From the NCBI GenBank assembly GCA_022495995.1, contig JAFEMH010000988.1, positions 340,001-404,000 of the forward strand: a stretch of DNA of 64,000 nucleotides, written 5' to 3'. Source of the stretch: Adenophora triphylla var. japonica (taxonomy: Eukaryota > Streptophyta > Magnoliopsida > Asterales > Campanulaceae). Positions 53,161 through 63,093 of the stretch are shown here, one piece after another. The translations under genes and the position numbers were made by a program. Numbering within the stretch: position 1 is the stretch's first letter; each line of letters begins with the position of its first letter. The notes under the pieces were generated by a model. That model saw only the letters and a list, made by a program, of their open reading frames with translations. It did no database searches and was not told the origin of the DNA.

Positions 53161-54270
53161 TCAACAGTTAACAACAGTGGAAGTAGGATTAGAGAGGGGA
53201 CCGGCGGTAGGAGTAGAGAACGGAAATTGTGTTTCCACAAATTTGACATGTCGGGACACAAATATCTTGGAGGTTTTAGGTTCCAAACAGTAATAAGCAC
53301 TCTGGGTTGGCGAGTAGCCTACGAAGACAAAAGGTGCGGATTTAGGATTAAGTTTGTGACTGGTGTATGGACGAAGCCAGGGATAACAGAGACATCCAAA
53401 GCTTAGGAGTTTGAGATAATTGTGGTGATGACCAAGTAGAGTGGAGTAGGGAGATACAAGTTTGAGTTTAGGCGTGGGCATACGATTGATAAAATATGAG
53501 CAGTGACAAAGGCTAGAGTCCAGTATTTCGATGGCATATGAGCATGAGACAGGAGAGACAAGCCAGTCTCAACTATGTGTCGATGACGGCGTTCGAAGTA
53601 ACCATTGTGTTCCGAAGTGTGAGGAGGGGACGTAAGATGAGTGATGCTATGAGAAATAAGAGTGGAGCGAAGACCAATATATTCGCCACAGTTATCACTG
53701 AAAATAGTGATAATGAGACGTTTGAAAAACTTTCTCACAAGGTTTTTGAAATTGATGAAAACAGAGACAACATCATTTTTATGTTTGAGGGGATACATCC
53801 AAATGCATTTGGAGTAGTAATCAAAGAAAATTATGTAATATTTAAAACCATCAAATGAGTGCAATGGGGAGATCCAAACATCACTATATAAGACATCCAG
53901 AGGTCCATAAGACGTAATAGTATTATTGGAAAAAGGCAATTTATGACTCTTATTGCAGTTGCAAGAATTGCAAGAAAAAGAACAACTAGGAATATTTAAA
54001 TGAAAAGAGTTACTAATGTGATGTAAAATACTAGAAGAAGGATGTCATAGTCTATGATGCCAAATAGCGGTGTTGGAGAGAGACACGAAGTTGATCACTG
54101 GTGGACAGGCCCGAACAGCGGACCGGGTAGGAAGCCATTCATATACGCCAGATTTAGTCTTGTCGTGAAGGAGGATAGTGCCCGTTTGAAGATCCTTCAC
54201 ATGAAAAGAATCATATGAGAAGAGAATAGAGACATTGTTACGAGAAGAGAATAGAGACATTGTTATCACG
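53161..54270 (-). pseudogene. Copia C integrase
   Basis: Minus strand: AIWHHRL (GAG-pre-integrase), LDVLYSDVWISPLHSFDGFK, YSKCIWMYPLKHKND, IFSDNCGEYIG and HTSEHNGYFERRHRHIVETG, then LSFGCLCYPWLRPYTSHKLN. The catalytic triad is visible (SDVW, SDNCGEY, ERRHRH), though the family's NGVAERKHRH has become NGYFERRHRH. Frame changes are present. Confidence 0.82.
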
Positions 54271-54498
54271 ACAAAATTTAAAAATAGAGATTATATTACG
54301 AGACATTGTGGGGACATATAAGACATGATTAAGGGTAAAACAATGAGAAGGAGTAGAGAGGGAGGTAGAACCAATATGGGAGATGTGAAGGCCCGAACCA
54401 TCACCAATGAGCAACTCCTCTGTGCCGTCATAAGGAGAGTGAAGAGCTAAGTTGTTGAGGTCGTGAGTAACATGATCGGTGGCGCCGCTGTCAATCAA
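54238..54498 (-). pseudogene. Copia C protease
   Basis: The minus-strand frame has WLIDSGATDHVTHDLNNLAL, with the DSGA catalytic motif of copia retropepsins, and LNHVLYVPTMSRNIISI, the usual end. A short duplication of about 20 bp at 54225-54262 disturbs the sequence after it. Confidence 0.82.
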
Positions 54499-54758
54499 CC
54501 AATTTGGAGGTGAATTGTGGTTTGTAGTTGCTATATAGGCACGTGGATTGGATGGGGTTGGGTTTCGGTTTGGTGGCCGAGTAGGATTGGGGTTATAGTT
54601 GGCGTTGTTGGAGGTGGGTAGTGTCGGGAAGGTGGCATTAGGATAGACTTGGCGGAAGCGAGGGTATTGGTTTAGGAAGTGTCCAAAATTTCAGCATCAC
54701 TGGCATCTGTAATTACTGGGATTAGGGTTGGAAGGGGGGCTAGAGTTTGCGGTGTGAC

Positions 54759-55298
54759 CTATAGTAGCCGAGGTGTTGGTGGTGGTGGATTTGTTGTTTT
54801 GGTTGTTGGGTGTTCAATTAGCATGGTGAACAGAGGCTGGGAAGGTGGTGGGGAGGGATTGGATCGGTGTTTAAGGGTTAGTTCACAGTTGAGAAGTTTC
54901 TCGTGGAGTTCATCGAAAGAGATGAGATTTTCTCGGCTTTGAACAGCTTGGATCACACTATCATAATCGAGGTCATTTAGTTGTTCAAGAACATGATCAA
55001 CCACATCTTCAGGTTCAAGTGGACGGCCAAGGGAGGCTAGTTGGTCGGAGCATGACTTGATTTCTTGCATATAGTCTGTGATGAATTTGGATCCCTTCGA
55101 AATAGTACGAAAACGGTCTTTTGTTTGTTTGAGATGGCCACAGGAAGGATTGGCGTATGTCTTTGCTAGGGTTTTCCAAGCATAATGGCTTGTTTGACAT
55201 TGATATATCAAAGTTACTAGAGGCGGCGATAAGGTGTCGGCTAATGATCCAAGGAGAAGCTTGTCTTGGCGGAACCATATGATGTAGGCGGGATTATG
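54759..55298 (-). pseudogene. Copia C gag (interrupted by element E)
   Basis: Minus strand: NPAYIIWFRQDKLLLGSLAD at the break, then YQCQTSHYAWKTLAKTYANP, TKDRFRTISKGSKFITDYMQ and VVDHVLEQLNDLDYDSVIQA, ISFDELHEKLLNCELTL, a UBN2/Retrotran_gag-type copia nucleocapsid precursor. The first part of gag lies right of element E, outside the window. Confidence 0.85.
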
Positions 55299-56127
55299 TG
55301 TTGGACAAAATTGTGTAGGCTTCTCAAGAACTTAACTAGAAACTTAACAGAAAAAGATAACGGAGATTGAAAGAACAATAAAACAAGTCGAGTCTTGTAT
55401 TAAATACAATCTCCGTAAGAAGTTATTGCCCCGCACAGGTGCTTACGGTTTATATGGCAATCTTCTAGTAAGATAAAACGACTTACAAGTAAATGATAGG
55501 AGCACTCCAAATCAATTACTCTAACGAACAACACTTTGTTTTGAACTTTGGACTTTGAAGGATTGAATGCAACAATATGCAATGATTCGGGTATGTTAAT
55601 CTATCTTACTAAAGGGTAGGAAGGGTAGAAATACAGTATATGTGAATTGAAATTCGGAGGGGGAAGTATTTAAAGAGAGTCAAGAGGTTTTGTGGCTTTT
55701 CGCATGAAAGGGTGCAACCATTGATTGAAACAGCACCAGGGCACGACTCGTTCCAATGCCTTTCACTCGTTCTGATCAGTTTTGAGCCAAGTCCATTAAG
55801 GTCCATTCGTGCTCACGACTCGTGCTCAGAGTCCCCACTCATTCTGATCAGTTTGAGTCAAAAACTCATCACCGAAAAACACTGTTCAAACCCAATTTGA
55901 TCCAAACGATCAAATTGACCCTTTTAACCAACTTTGTTAAGTTACAAAAGATATTTGTCATTAATTCTCATTCACCCTAAATGGTTTTGAGATATTCAAT
56001 GATTTTAGTAATCTACAACAAATGTAGAATACAATTTGTAACTAGTTCCGTTAACACATAACGAACTTCCGTTAGAAACTAGATCAACGTTAAGTTAAAC
56101 TTAACTTTCCGTTATCCATTTCCAACA
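55299..56127 (-). repeat. 3' LTR of copia E
   Basis: Borders are set by TGTTGG and CCAACA and by the polypurine tract TTCATGTGGGGGAT (minus strand, 56128-56141). The same tract abuts the LTR of copia A at 9121-9133, so A and E are related families. Confidence 0.8.
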
Positions 56128-56659
56128 ATCCCCCACATGAATGACAATTAATGCATGTATGCAATTTCGTCCAAAGTTTCGGCGAACTATTATTACATCG
56201 GGATAGATAGCTTGTGGCCTTGAATCCTCCCTAGTGAAATATTATCGGATATACTAGCCATTTGGTAGCGAGTCGCTTTGAACCAGTGACTGTCGGATGT
56301 ATACCAAGACAATAATACTCACATAATAACATCTCTAACAATTGTTGTTCTCACGTTTTGTCCATTTTGGCCCTGGACCGTATCTCATTCATAAGCGTTC
56401 ATTTAGAGGCGGCCTAATTATGTCTTGCTTATATAGGTGATTCTCACTATAAGGAGTATCATGCACTACTCCACCCGTAGGTATAGAAATCATTAAAAGT
56501 TTTCTCAACTTATCCTTACCACTGCTGCATGTGCTTGTACTTGGATGTTCTGGGAATGAGTATTCAACAATCTCCAGGTTGATAAACCGAGTTGTTGTTT
56601 CCAAGTAACTCTACTAGAACTTATAACTTGGTTGTCTCATTGAACCAAGGGCCTGGGAT

Positions 56660-56846
56660 CTCCATTTCTCAAGGTTGAGTGTCCGCTATAAGTTCTTTTG
56701 TTGTGGGTTTTAAACCCATTCCCTTAACAGCTTTATACGCTTGATCTCGATTTATACCTTTGGTAAACGGATCCGCTAAGTTATCACATGATTTTACATA
56801 ATCAATAGTGATAATGCCATTCTTGATCAACTGTCTAATGGTATTG

Positions 56847-56878
<32 letters not shown>

Positions 56879-58056
56879 GTACATACTATTATGTGCCCTT
56901 CCAATTGCTGATTGACTATCACAATGGACTACTACAAACAGTAATGTTTGTTCCAACAAGGAATATCCTCCAGAAGTTCTTAAGCCATTCTGCTTCTTCC
57001 CCAGCTTTATCCAAAGCTATAAACTCAGATTCCATCGTGGATCTGGCTATACATGTTTGTTTGGAGGATTTCCATGACACTGCTCCTCCACCTATTGTGA
57101 ATACATATCCACTTGTGGATTTAGAGTCTTTCGTGTCCGATATCCAATTGGCATCACATTATCCTTCTAATACTGCTGGATATTTCTTGTAAAGTATCCC
57201 ATGGTTTAATGTATACTTTAAATATCTTAGTACTCTCATTAGTGCTTTCCAATGATCAGTACTAGGATTGCTTGTGAACCTACTTAGTTTGCTTACTGAA
57301 TATGCAATGTCTGGACGAGTACAATTCGTTAAGTACATCAGACTGCCAATTATTCTTGCATATTCCAGTTGAGAAACTGGTTCCCCTTTGTTCTTGGCTA
57401 AGTGTAGAGCCAAGTCTACCGGTGTCTTAGCCGGAGGGTCATCAAAGACAATGAATTTCCGAAGAACATTCTCTAGGTAATGGAGTTGTGAAAGAACTAA
57501 TCCTTCAGATGTTCTAGAGATCTTTATCCCTAATATTACATCAGCTAATCCCATGTCTTTCATGTCAAAGTTCTTCTTTAACATGCCTTTGGTATTCATG
57601 ATCAAATCATGATTACTTCCCATTATGAGCATATCGTCTACATAAAGACAAACGATAACGAATGATTCAGATGTTCCTTTAATGTAGACACATTTGTCAC
57701 ATTCATTAATCTTGAATCCATTCGATAACATGGTTCTATCGAACTTCTCATGCCATTGTTTAGGTGCTTGTTTTAGTCCATACAAGGACTTTACAAGTTT
57801 ACACACCTTTCGCTTCTTACTGTAGAACCACGAACCCTTCAGGTTGTTCCATGTAAATTTCTTCATCAAGTTCTCCATTTAGGAAAGCAGTCTTCACATC
57901 CATTTGATGTATCTCAAGATTATGCACTGCTGCAATAGCTATGAGAACACGAATGGATGTGATCCTTGTGACAGGGGAGTATGTATCGAAGAAATCATAT
58001 CCCTCTTTCTGTCTAAAGCCTTTGGCAACCAGCCTAGCTTTGTACTTTTCGATTGA
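56660..58056 (-). pseudogene. Copia E RT (C-terminal part) and RNase H
   Basis: On the minus strand, after the TGA at 58057, the same frame goes on with [20 protein letters not shown] and [21 protein letters not shown] one-base shift near 57830 leads to [40 protein letters not shown] (YVDD) and [21 protein letters not shown] stop at about 57159 replaces the Tyr usual before CDANW. RNase H continues to IDYVKSCDNLADPFTKGINR, with the final stop near 56669. Confidence 0.88.
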
Positions 58057-60319
58057 TCAATCCGCCTTATACTTCCGTTTGAGGATCCATTTGCAACCTA
58101 ATGGTTTGCAACCTGGAGGGAGATCAACTAATTCCCAAGTATTGTTGAGCATTATGGATTCTATTTCACTATTAATAGCCTCTTTCCAGAACGTACTATC
58201 CGGACCGGATAAAGCTTCTTTAACAGTTGCTGGTTCGTTTTCTAACATGTAAGATAGAAAATCAGGACCAAAAGACTTTTCCACTCTTGTCCTTTTGCTA
58301 CGTCTCGGTTCTTCATCTTCTATTTTAGAAGGACCGGTTGTAGACTCATATGTTCTCTTACTAGAACCTACATCTTTTCTGTCCTTAACTGGAAAAATGT
58401 TTTCAAAGAATACCGCATTCCTTGATTCTATAGTAGTTCCTACATGCATATCAGGAATGTCCGATTTGTGCACTATGAAGCGGTAGGCACTACTATTGTT
58501 GTCATATCCAATAAAGACACAGTCAATGGTCTTTGGACCAATCTTGACTTGTTTCGGCTTAGGTACTTCAACCTTGGCCAAACACCCCCACACTTTAAGG
58601 AATTTAAAACATGGCCTATGATTATGCCATAATTCATAGGGCGTTTTATCAATACCTTTCTTGGGTATTTTATTAAGAACATAATTAGAAGTGAGTATTG
58701 CTTCCCCCCACAAGTTGTCGGGTAAGCCTGAACTTATCAAAAGCGCGTTCATCATCTCTTTGAGAGTACGGTTTTTGCGTTCAGCAACTCCATTAGATTG
58801 AGGGGTATATGGAGCAGTTATTTGATGAATTATGCCGGATTCCCAACATAGTCCTTCAAACGGTGCTTCATATTCTCCACCTCTATCGCTTCTAATTTTC
58901 TTAATCTTTAAGTTAAGTTGATTCTCAACTTCTTTCTTATAAGTCTCAAAAGCCCCTAAGGCTTCATCCTTACTTCTTAAGAGATAAACATAGCAGTGCT
59001 TAGTGCAATCATCTATAAATGTAATGAAGTACTTTTTACCTCCTCGAGTTTGCACAAGTTTTAAATCACATATGTCGGTGTGAATTAACTCGAGAGGAGT
59101 TGTGTTTCTTTGTATGACATTAAATGGCGACTTTGTCATTTTTGCCTCAACACAAACTTCGCACCTATTAGTCGAGTCGGATTTAGTCATATGGATTAAA
59201 TCTTGTCTCGCTAATTTCTTAATGGTGTCGAGGTTTACATGTCCTAATCTATCATACCATAAATTAGAACTTTCCGACAAATAAACATAAGAAACACAAT
59301 TTTTATTCATCGCACTTTGGCGGATCACAGTCATTACATTCATTTTAAAAAGGCCCTCCTCGAGGTAACCTTTTCCAAGAAACAAACCATTCTTGGTTAG
59401 TACAAATTTGTCGGATTCAAATACTAGTCTAAAACCGGCCTTACTAAGCAAAGCGCCGGACACCAAATTTTTACGGATGTCTGGAACATGCAGCACATCC
59501 AACAAGGTTACTTCTTTTCCGGAAGTCATCTTTAAAATCACGTTTCCAATGCCTTGAACATCGGAGGTCGCAGAATTTCCCATGTAAAGCTTTCTTCCGG
59601 AGATGGGAGTATAGGAGGAGAAACTTTCCTTGTTACCACAAATATGGCGGGTAGCACCGGTATCTATCCACCAAGCTTTAGGATTCTCTTCCAAATTTGC
59701 AACGTTGGCCTCAAAGATCATTGCCGCAAAGTCTAGGTCCATGTGGTCAACATTATTCGCCTCTTTCTTCGGGAGACGACAATCCCTTGACAAGTGGCCC
59801 GGTTTGCCACAATTATAGCAAGACCCTTTGAACTTCTTAGAGCCCTTCTTCTTCCCTTTCTTAGCTTTCCCGGCATTTTTGGAATGCTTTCTCTTTGTGA
59901 CACTTGTGCTAGCCTCGGCGAGATTGAATTTTGCCTCCATCTTGCCCTTAGCAACTTTGGCCTCATTCATTCTAGTGTTCTCTTCAATTTGAAGACGAAC
60001 AACAATGTCTTCCAAGGACATCTCTTTGCGTTTATGCTTGAGATAGTTCTTGAAATCCTTCCATGAAGGAGGCAACTTTTCAATGATAGAAGCCACCTTA
60101 AATGGATCATTCATGATCATTCCCTCGGCATCTAGCCCATGTAGAATGATTTGGAATTCATCTACTTGAGTTGTTACCGATTTGGAATCGACCATCATAA
60201 AGTCAAGATACTTACCGACGACAAATTTCTTTGACCCGGCATCTTCGATCTTGTACTTCCTTTCCAAGGTGTCCCACAACGCCTTGGCTAGCTCGACGGT
60301 ACTATACACATTGTATAGT
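58057..60319 (-). pseudogene. Copia E gag-protease-integrase-RT frame (about 750 codons)
   Basis: A long open frame on the minus strand. In order: gag ([40 protein letters not shown]), a CCHC knuckle [14 protein letters not shown], protease [16 protein letters not shown]-pre-integrase [10 protein letters not shown], the integrase core ([41 protein letters not shown] present), the [18 protein letters not shown] region, and the start of RT ([20 protein letters not shown]). It ends at TGA 58057-58059, where the family has Gly in KADGS. The N-terminus is cut off by element F. Overall it is a recently active, Tork-like copia. Confidence 0.9.
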
Positions 60320-61776
60320 TGTAAGTACCCCAATCTGGATCACACCCTTTCAAACACACGGGAAGCACCGCAGACTCATCAACGCAGTCTCGACGACCCC
60401 TCTCACTCAAAACCCTCTCTAAACCCCCAGCCAAACCAAGGGAGGAGCCTTCCTGGGATAAAAAGGGACAAAAGGACCTTTCGGGAATTTTCAGGAAATT
60501 GGAAAAGCAATAATGGTCCGTACGGACCTCTTTGTTATCATAATTACTGAATCCCCTTAAAGTCCACAATATTCCCTCAAATCCCGGAGAAAATGATTAC
60601 CCTCTTGCTTAGTTGGTCCGTACGGACCTCTTTGCATGCAAGATGGTCCGTACGGACCTTATTGCACAGGGAACATCATGATTTCAGAATATTCACCATC
60701 ATCACAGATTCCCTCAAATCGAGGAAAACCAAAAGTTTGGATTACCAGGGAGGTCCGTACGGACCTCTTTGCACCAAATCTGGCACTATAAATAGAGGGC
60801 TCCCCCTCCTCATTTTCACACACCTCCCACTTCTCTCTTCCTCCCTAGGCCTTCTGGCTTCCCCTCTAAGTCCTTCCGAGGCATTCCCGGCCCCTTTCGA
60901 ATCCTTCCGAGGCCTTCCGAGCCCCCTCGTGGTGCTCCGAAGCCTCCCCGAGCGCTCCCGCGACGCTCCCGCGCTGCCCCGAGGCACTCTCGAGGTACTC
61001 TGAGGCCCCTCGTGGTACTCCGAGGCCTTGCCTGGTCTTTCCACGGTGTCCCGGCTCTTTCCGAGTCAAACCGGCGATCCCAAACCATGCCGAAACTCTG
61101 CCCGAGTGACTCCTGCCATCTCAACGCACGCCGAAACTCTGCCCGAGTGACTCCTGCCATCTCAATGCACGCCGAACCTCTTCCCGAGTGATCCCAACGA
61201 TCCCCACGCACGCCGAACCTCTGCCCGAACGCAGCCTGCAACCTCAACTCACGCCGAAACTCTGTCCGCAGACAACCGGCATCTCCCGAAGCAATCCCGA
61301 TCCGCACCGGAACGCTACTCCGACCTCAAACACTATTCCTCAGCGGAAGACAGACACGAACCAACATTGGTAAGGCTTCCTTCCATTACTATTTCAATAC
61401 ATTTCCATACATAGCATACAATGTAGACATCCGATACAGCACGCATTTTTAAAAGCACACACACACACACACACAACATTTAAAGGATATTAGGGGTATC
61501 CGAAAGACTCGTTTTACGAGGCGACTCGAGTGAGCTCTAATATTCTAATATTCTCTTCCCGAGGAGTCATCTGACCTCCGAACTCAAAATCTCATCACAC
61601 AAAAAACAGTTTAAAATTATCTTTAAACTGATGCCCTTTTTCAATGTTTTGGGCTTAATAAAAACGGCGTGGCGACTCTACAAAATGCGAAAACAAACGG
61701 CGAGACACCGCTCCAACGCGAAAGATGCCAGATGCCGGGGCGCGAACGCGCCGCCTCTCGGATCCGGATAATTTCA
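60320..61776 (+). repeat. 5' LTR of element F
   Basis: The LTR is 1457 bp. Four copies of GGTCCGTACGGACC (60515, 60615, 60645, 60752) precede a TATA box at 60786. A CA microsatellite (about 61458-61476), the hairpin CTCGTTTTACGAG (61508-61520), a TGACCTCCGAAC block (61571-61582) and GGCGTGGCGACTC near the end match, in order, the LTRs of B and the solo LTR. A GC-rich imperfect repeat (GCCGAAACTCTGCCCGAGTG units) occupies 61080-61265. Confidence 0.88.
60786..60794 (+). promoter_or_regulatory. TATA box of the element F LTR
   Basis: CTATAAATA is followed by a GAGGGCTCCCCC leader. The nearest upstream palindrome begins 34 bases before it. Confidence 0.75.
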
Positions 61777-61778
61777 GT

Positions 61779-61796
61779 TGGCGACTCCGCTGGGGA
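61779..61796 (+). other. PBS of element F
   Basis: TGGCGACTCCGCTGGGGA lies two bases after the LTR end and is identical to the PBS of element B. Confidence 0.88.
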
Positions 61797-62011
61797 ATTT
61801 TTGTTTTATAATCTTTTTTAAACAAAACAAAAGATTTTTTAAAACAATGATGAGGGTCAAACTTTCATTTTTATCCCTTTCTTTAACTGTTGTGTGTGTG
61901 TGCACGTGCTTCGTTTTTATTTTACAAAAAAAATAAAAAAAATGCATCAATATACATCTCATACATTTAAAATTCTTCAAAAACTTCGTTTTACTCAGAA
62001 AAAGAATTTTA

Positions 62012-62125
62012 GAGACCGCACACTACGCGTACTGCTGCCTCGGTTATGCCGCACACCACTCGCACTGCTGCCTCGGTTACACCGCACGCTACGCGCACTG
62101 CTGCCTCGGATACACTGCACACTAC
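62012..62125 (-). repeat. 33-bp leader repeat of element F (3 units)
   Basis: ACTGCTGCCTCGGTTACACC followed by GCACGCTACGCGC repeats about three times. Its reverse complement matches the repeat at 33818-33898 in element B, and both lie downstream of the PBS by a few hundred bases. Confidence 0.8.
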
Positions 62126-62129
62126 TACC

Positions 62130-62900
62130 CTCAACCCGGAGTGGTCTCGGTGCTGCAAGTCCGTTTGGTCTTCCTAGGCCTCTTGGACGCACGGGATCAT
62201 TCCAAACATCCCATCCTAGCCAAGCGTCAACCCCGCACGTTTGAGTCTTGAGTCACACTCTGCCCGCACTCGGTTGGTTTTTACCCGGTCAGTGTCATAC
62301 GCACCTGGATACATATACCATGCCGGCCATTTTTCTGAGTCAAGGCTCGGAACTCAAGATCCCTTGCGCAAGCAAAACGATGAAAGGTCATGCTAAAATC
62401 TTGACACGATCTTGATTTTCGAAGCTACACCCGGCGATGTTCCGTCCCGGATATACATCCATGCTCACATGACACCATGTCATCACGCCTTTGATACGTC
62501 AGCCATGACAATATGACCCGGCCAACGCCTAACGTCACAGATCCCTTGCGCAAGCAAGGTAAAGAGAGGTCATGCCGAACTCTTGACCTGATCTTGACTT
62601 AGTGGCCGGCTCGGTTCACTATTCACATGGCTAATGCATCAAAACGAACATGACAGGCTCGGTCCTTAGGTTCGATTTTTCTTTTAGGCCGGTGGAAACC
62701 GCTTGCACTATAGGACCCTCGCCCGGGCCGCCCACCCTGGGATGTCGAAATACAGGTGCAAAACGAGGGGCTTATAGCCGCACGTATGGTCTCCATCGAC
62801 CCAGGATCTAGCATAGTTGCGAAAAATAAGAGCAATCTTTTCCAACCTACCTAGGATTACGAGAAAACATGTTTTAAGTAAAAAAAATCATAAATAAAAG
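62130..62900 (+). other. Leader of element F
   Basis: Non-coding sequence between the leader repeat and gag. Two similar stretches (GATCCCTTGCGCAAGCAA at about 62359 and 62540) form a direct repeat. Related text (CTTGCGCGAGGGACC) is found in the leader of element B near 33410. Confidence 0.6.
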
Positions 62901-63093
62901 AAACGGAAACCGCATGCCACGTGAGCTTTCCCCCTTTTATCCCGTTAGGCCATTCCTGTGTCTAAACCTTGCCCGTCACCCTCCAAATAACCGAGAGTGG
63001 TTGAGAATACCTGGAAGCCGCCTTTTCATTATCGAGGTCACAAGGTCCGATAGCCCTTCCAGTTCAACGGTCCGCACCGTCCGATACTCCCCC

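Larger units (their letters stand above)
48515..55298 (-). mobile_element. Ty1/copia element C (partial, twice interrupted)
   Basis: Minus-strand gag, protease, integrase, RT and RNase H remnants lie in order from right to left. Element D splits it at 49980/52480 inside the RT gene and element E cuts it at 55299 inside gag, so its 5' end is beyond the window. A short LTR of about 190 bp is possible at its left end (48515-48708), with TGTGTATAAT and ACTACA ends, but a second copy cannot be seen for confirmation. Confidence 0.75.
55299..60319 (-). mobile_element. Ty1/copia element E (3' part)
   Basis: The 3' LTR is 55299-56127 (TGTTGGAC...TTTCCAACA, 829 bp), followed on the right by the polypurine tract and a nearly complete gag-pol on the minus strand up to 60319. 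There the LTR of element F interrupts gag. It is inserted into gag of copia C. The other LTR must lie right of the window, so the age and target duplication (left flank TTATG) cannot be tested. Confidence 0.88.

Noticed and set aside
52951..53406. Plus-strand frame of 151 codons
   Set aside because: Shadow of the copia C linker and integrase on the other strand, where copia motifs are clear.
60742..61307. Arg/Gly/Ser-rich minus-strand frames of 100-163 codons in the F LTR
   Set aside because: They lie antisense in a GC-rich, internally repeated LTR; high GC keeps frames open, and no domain is visible.
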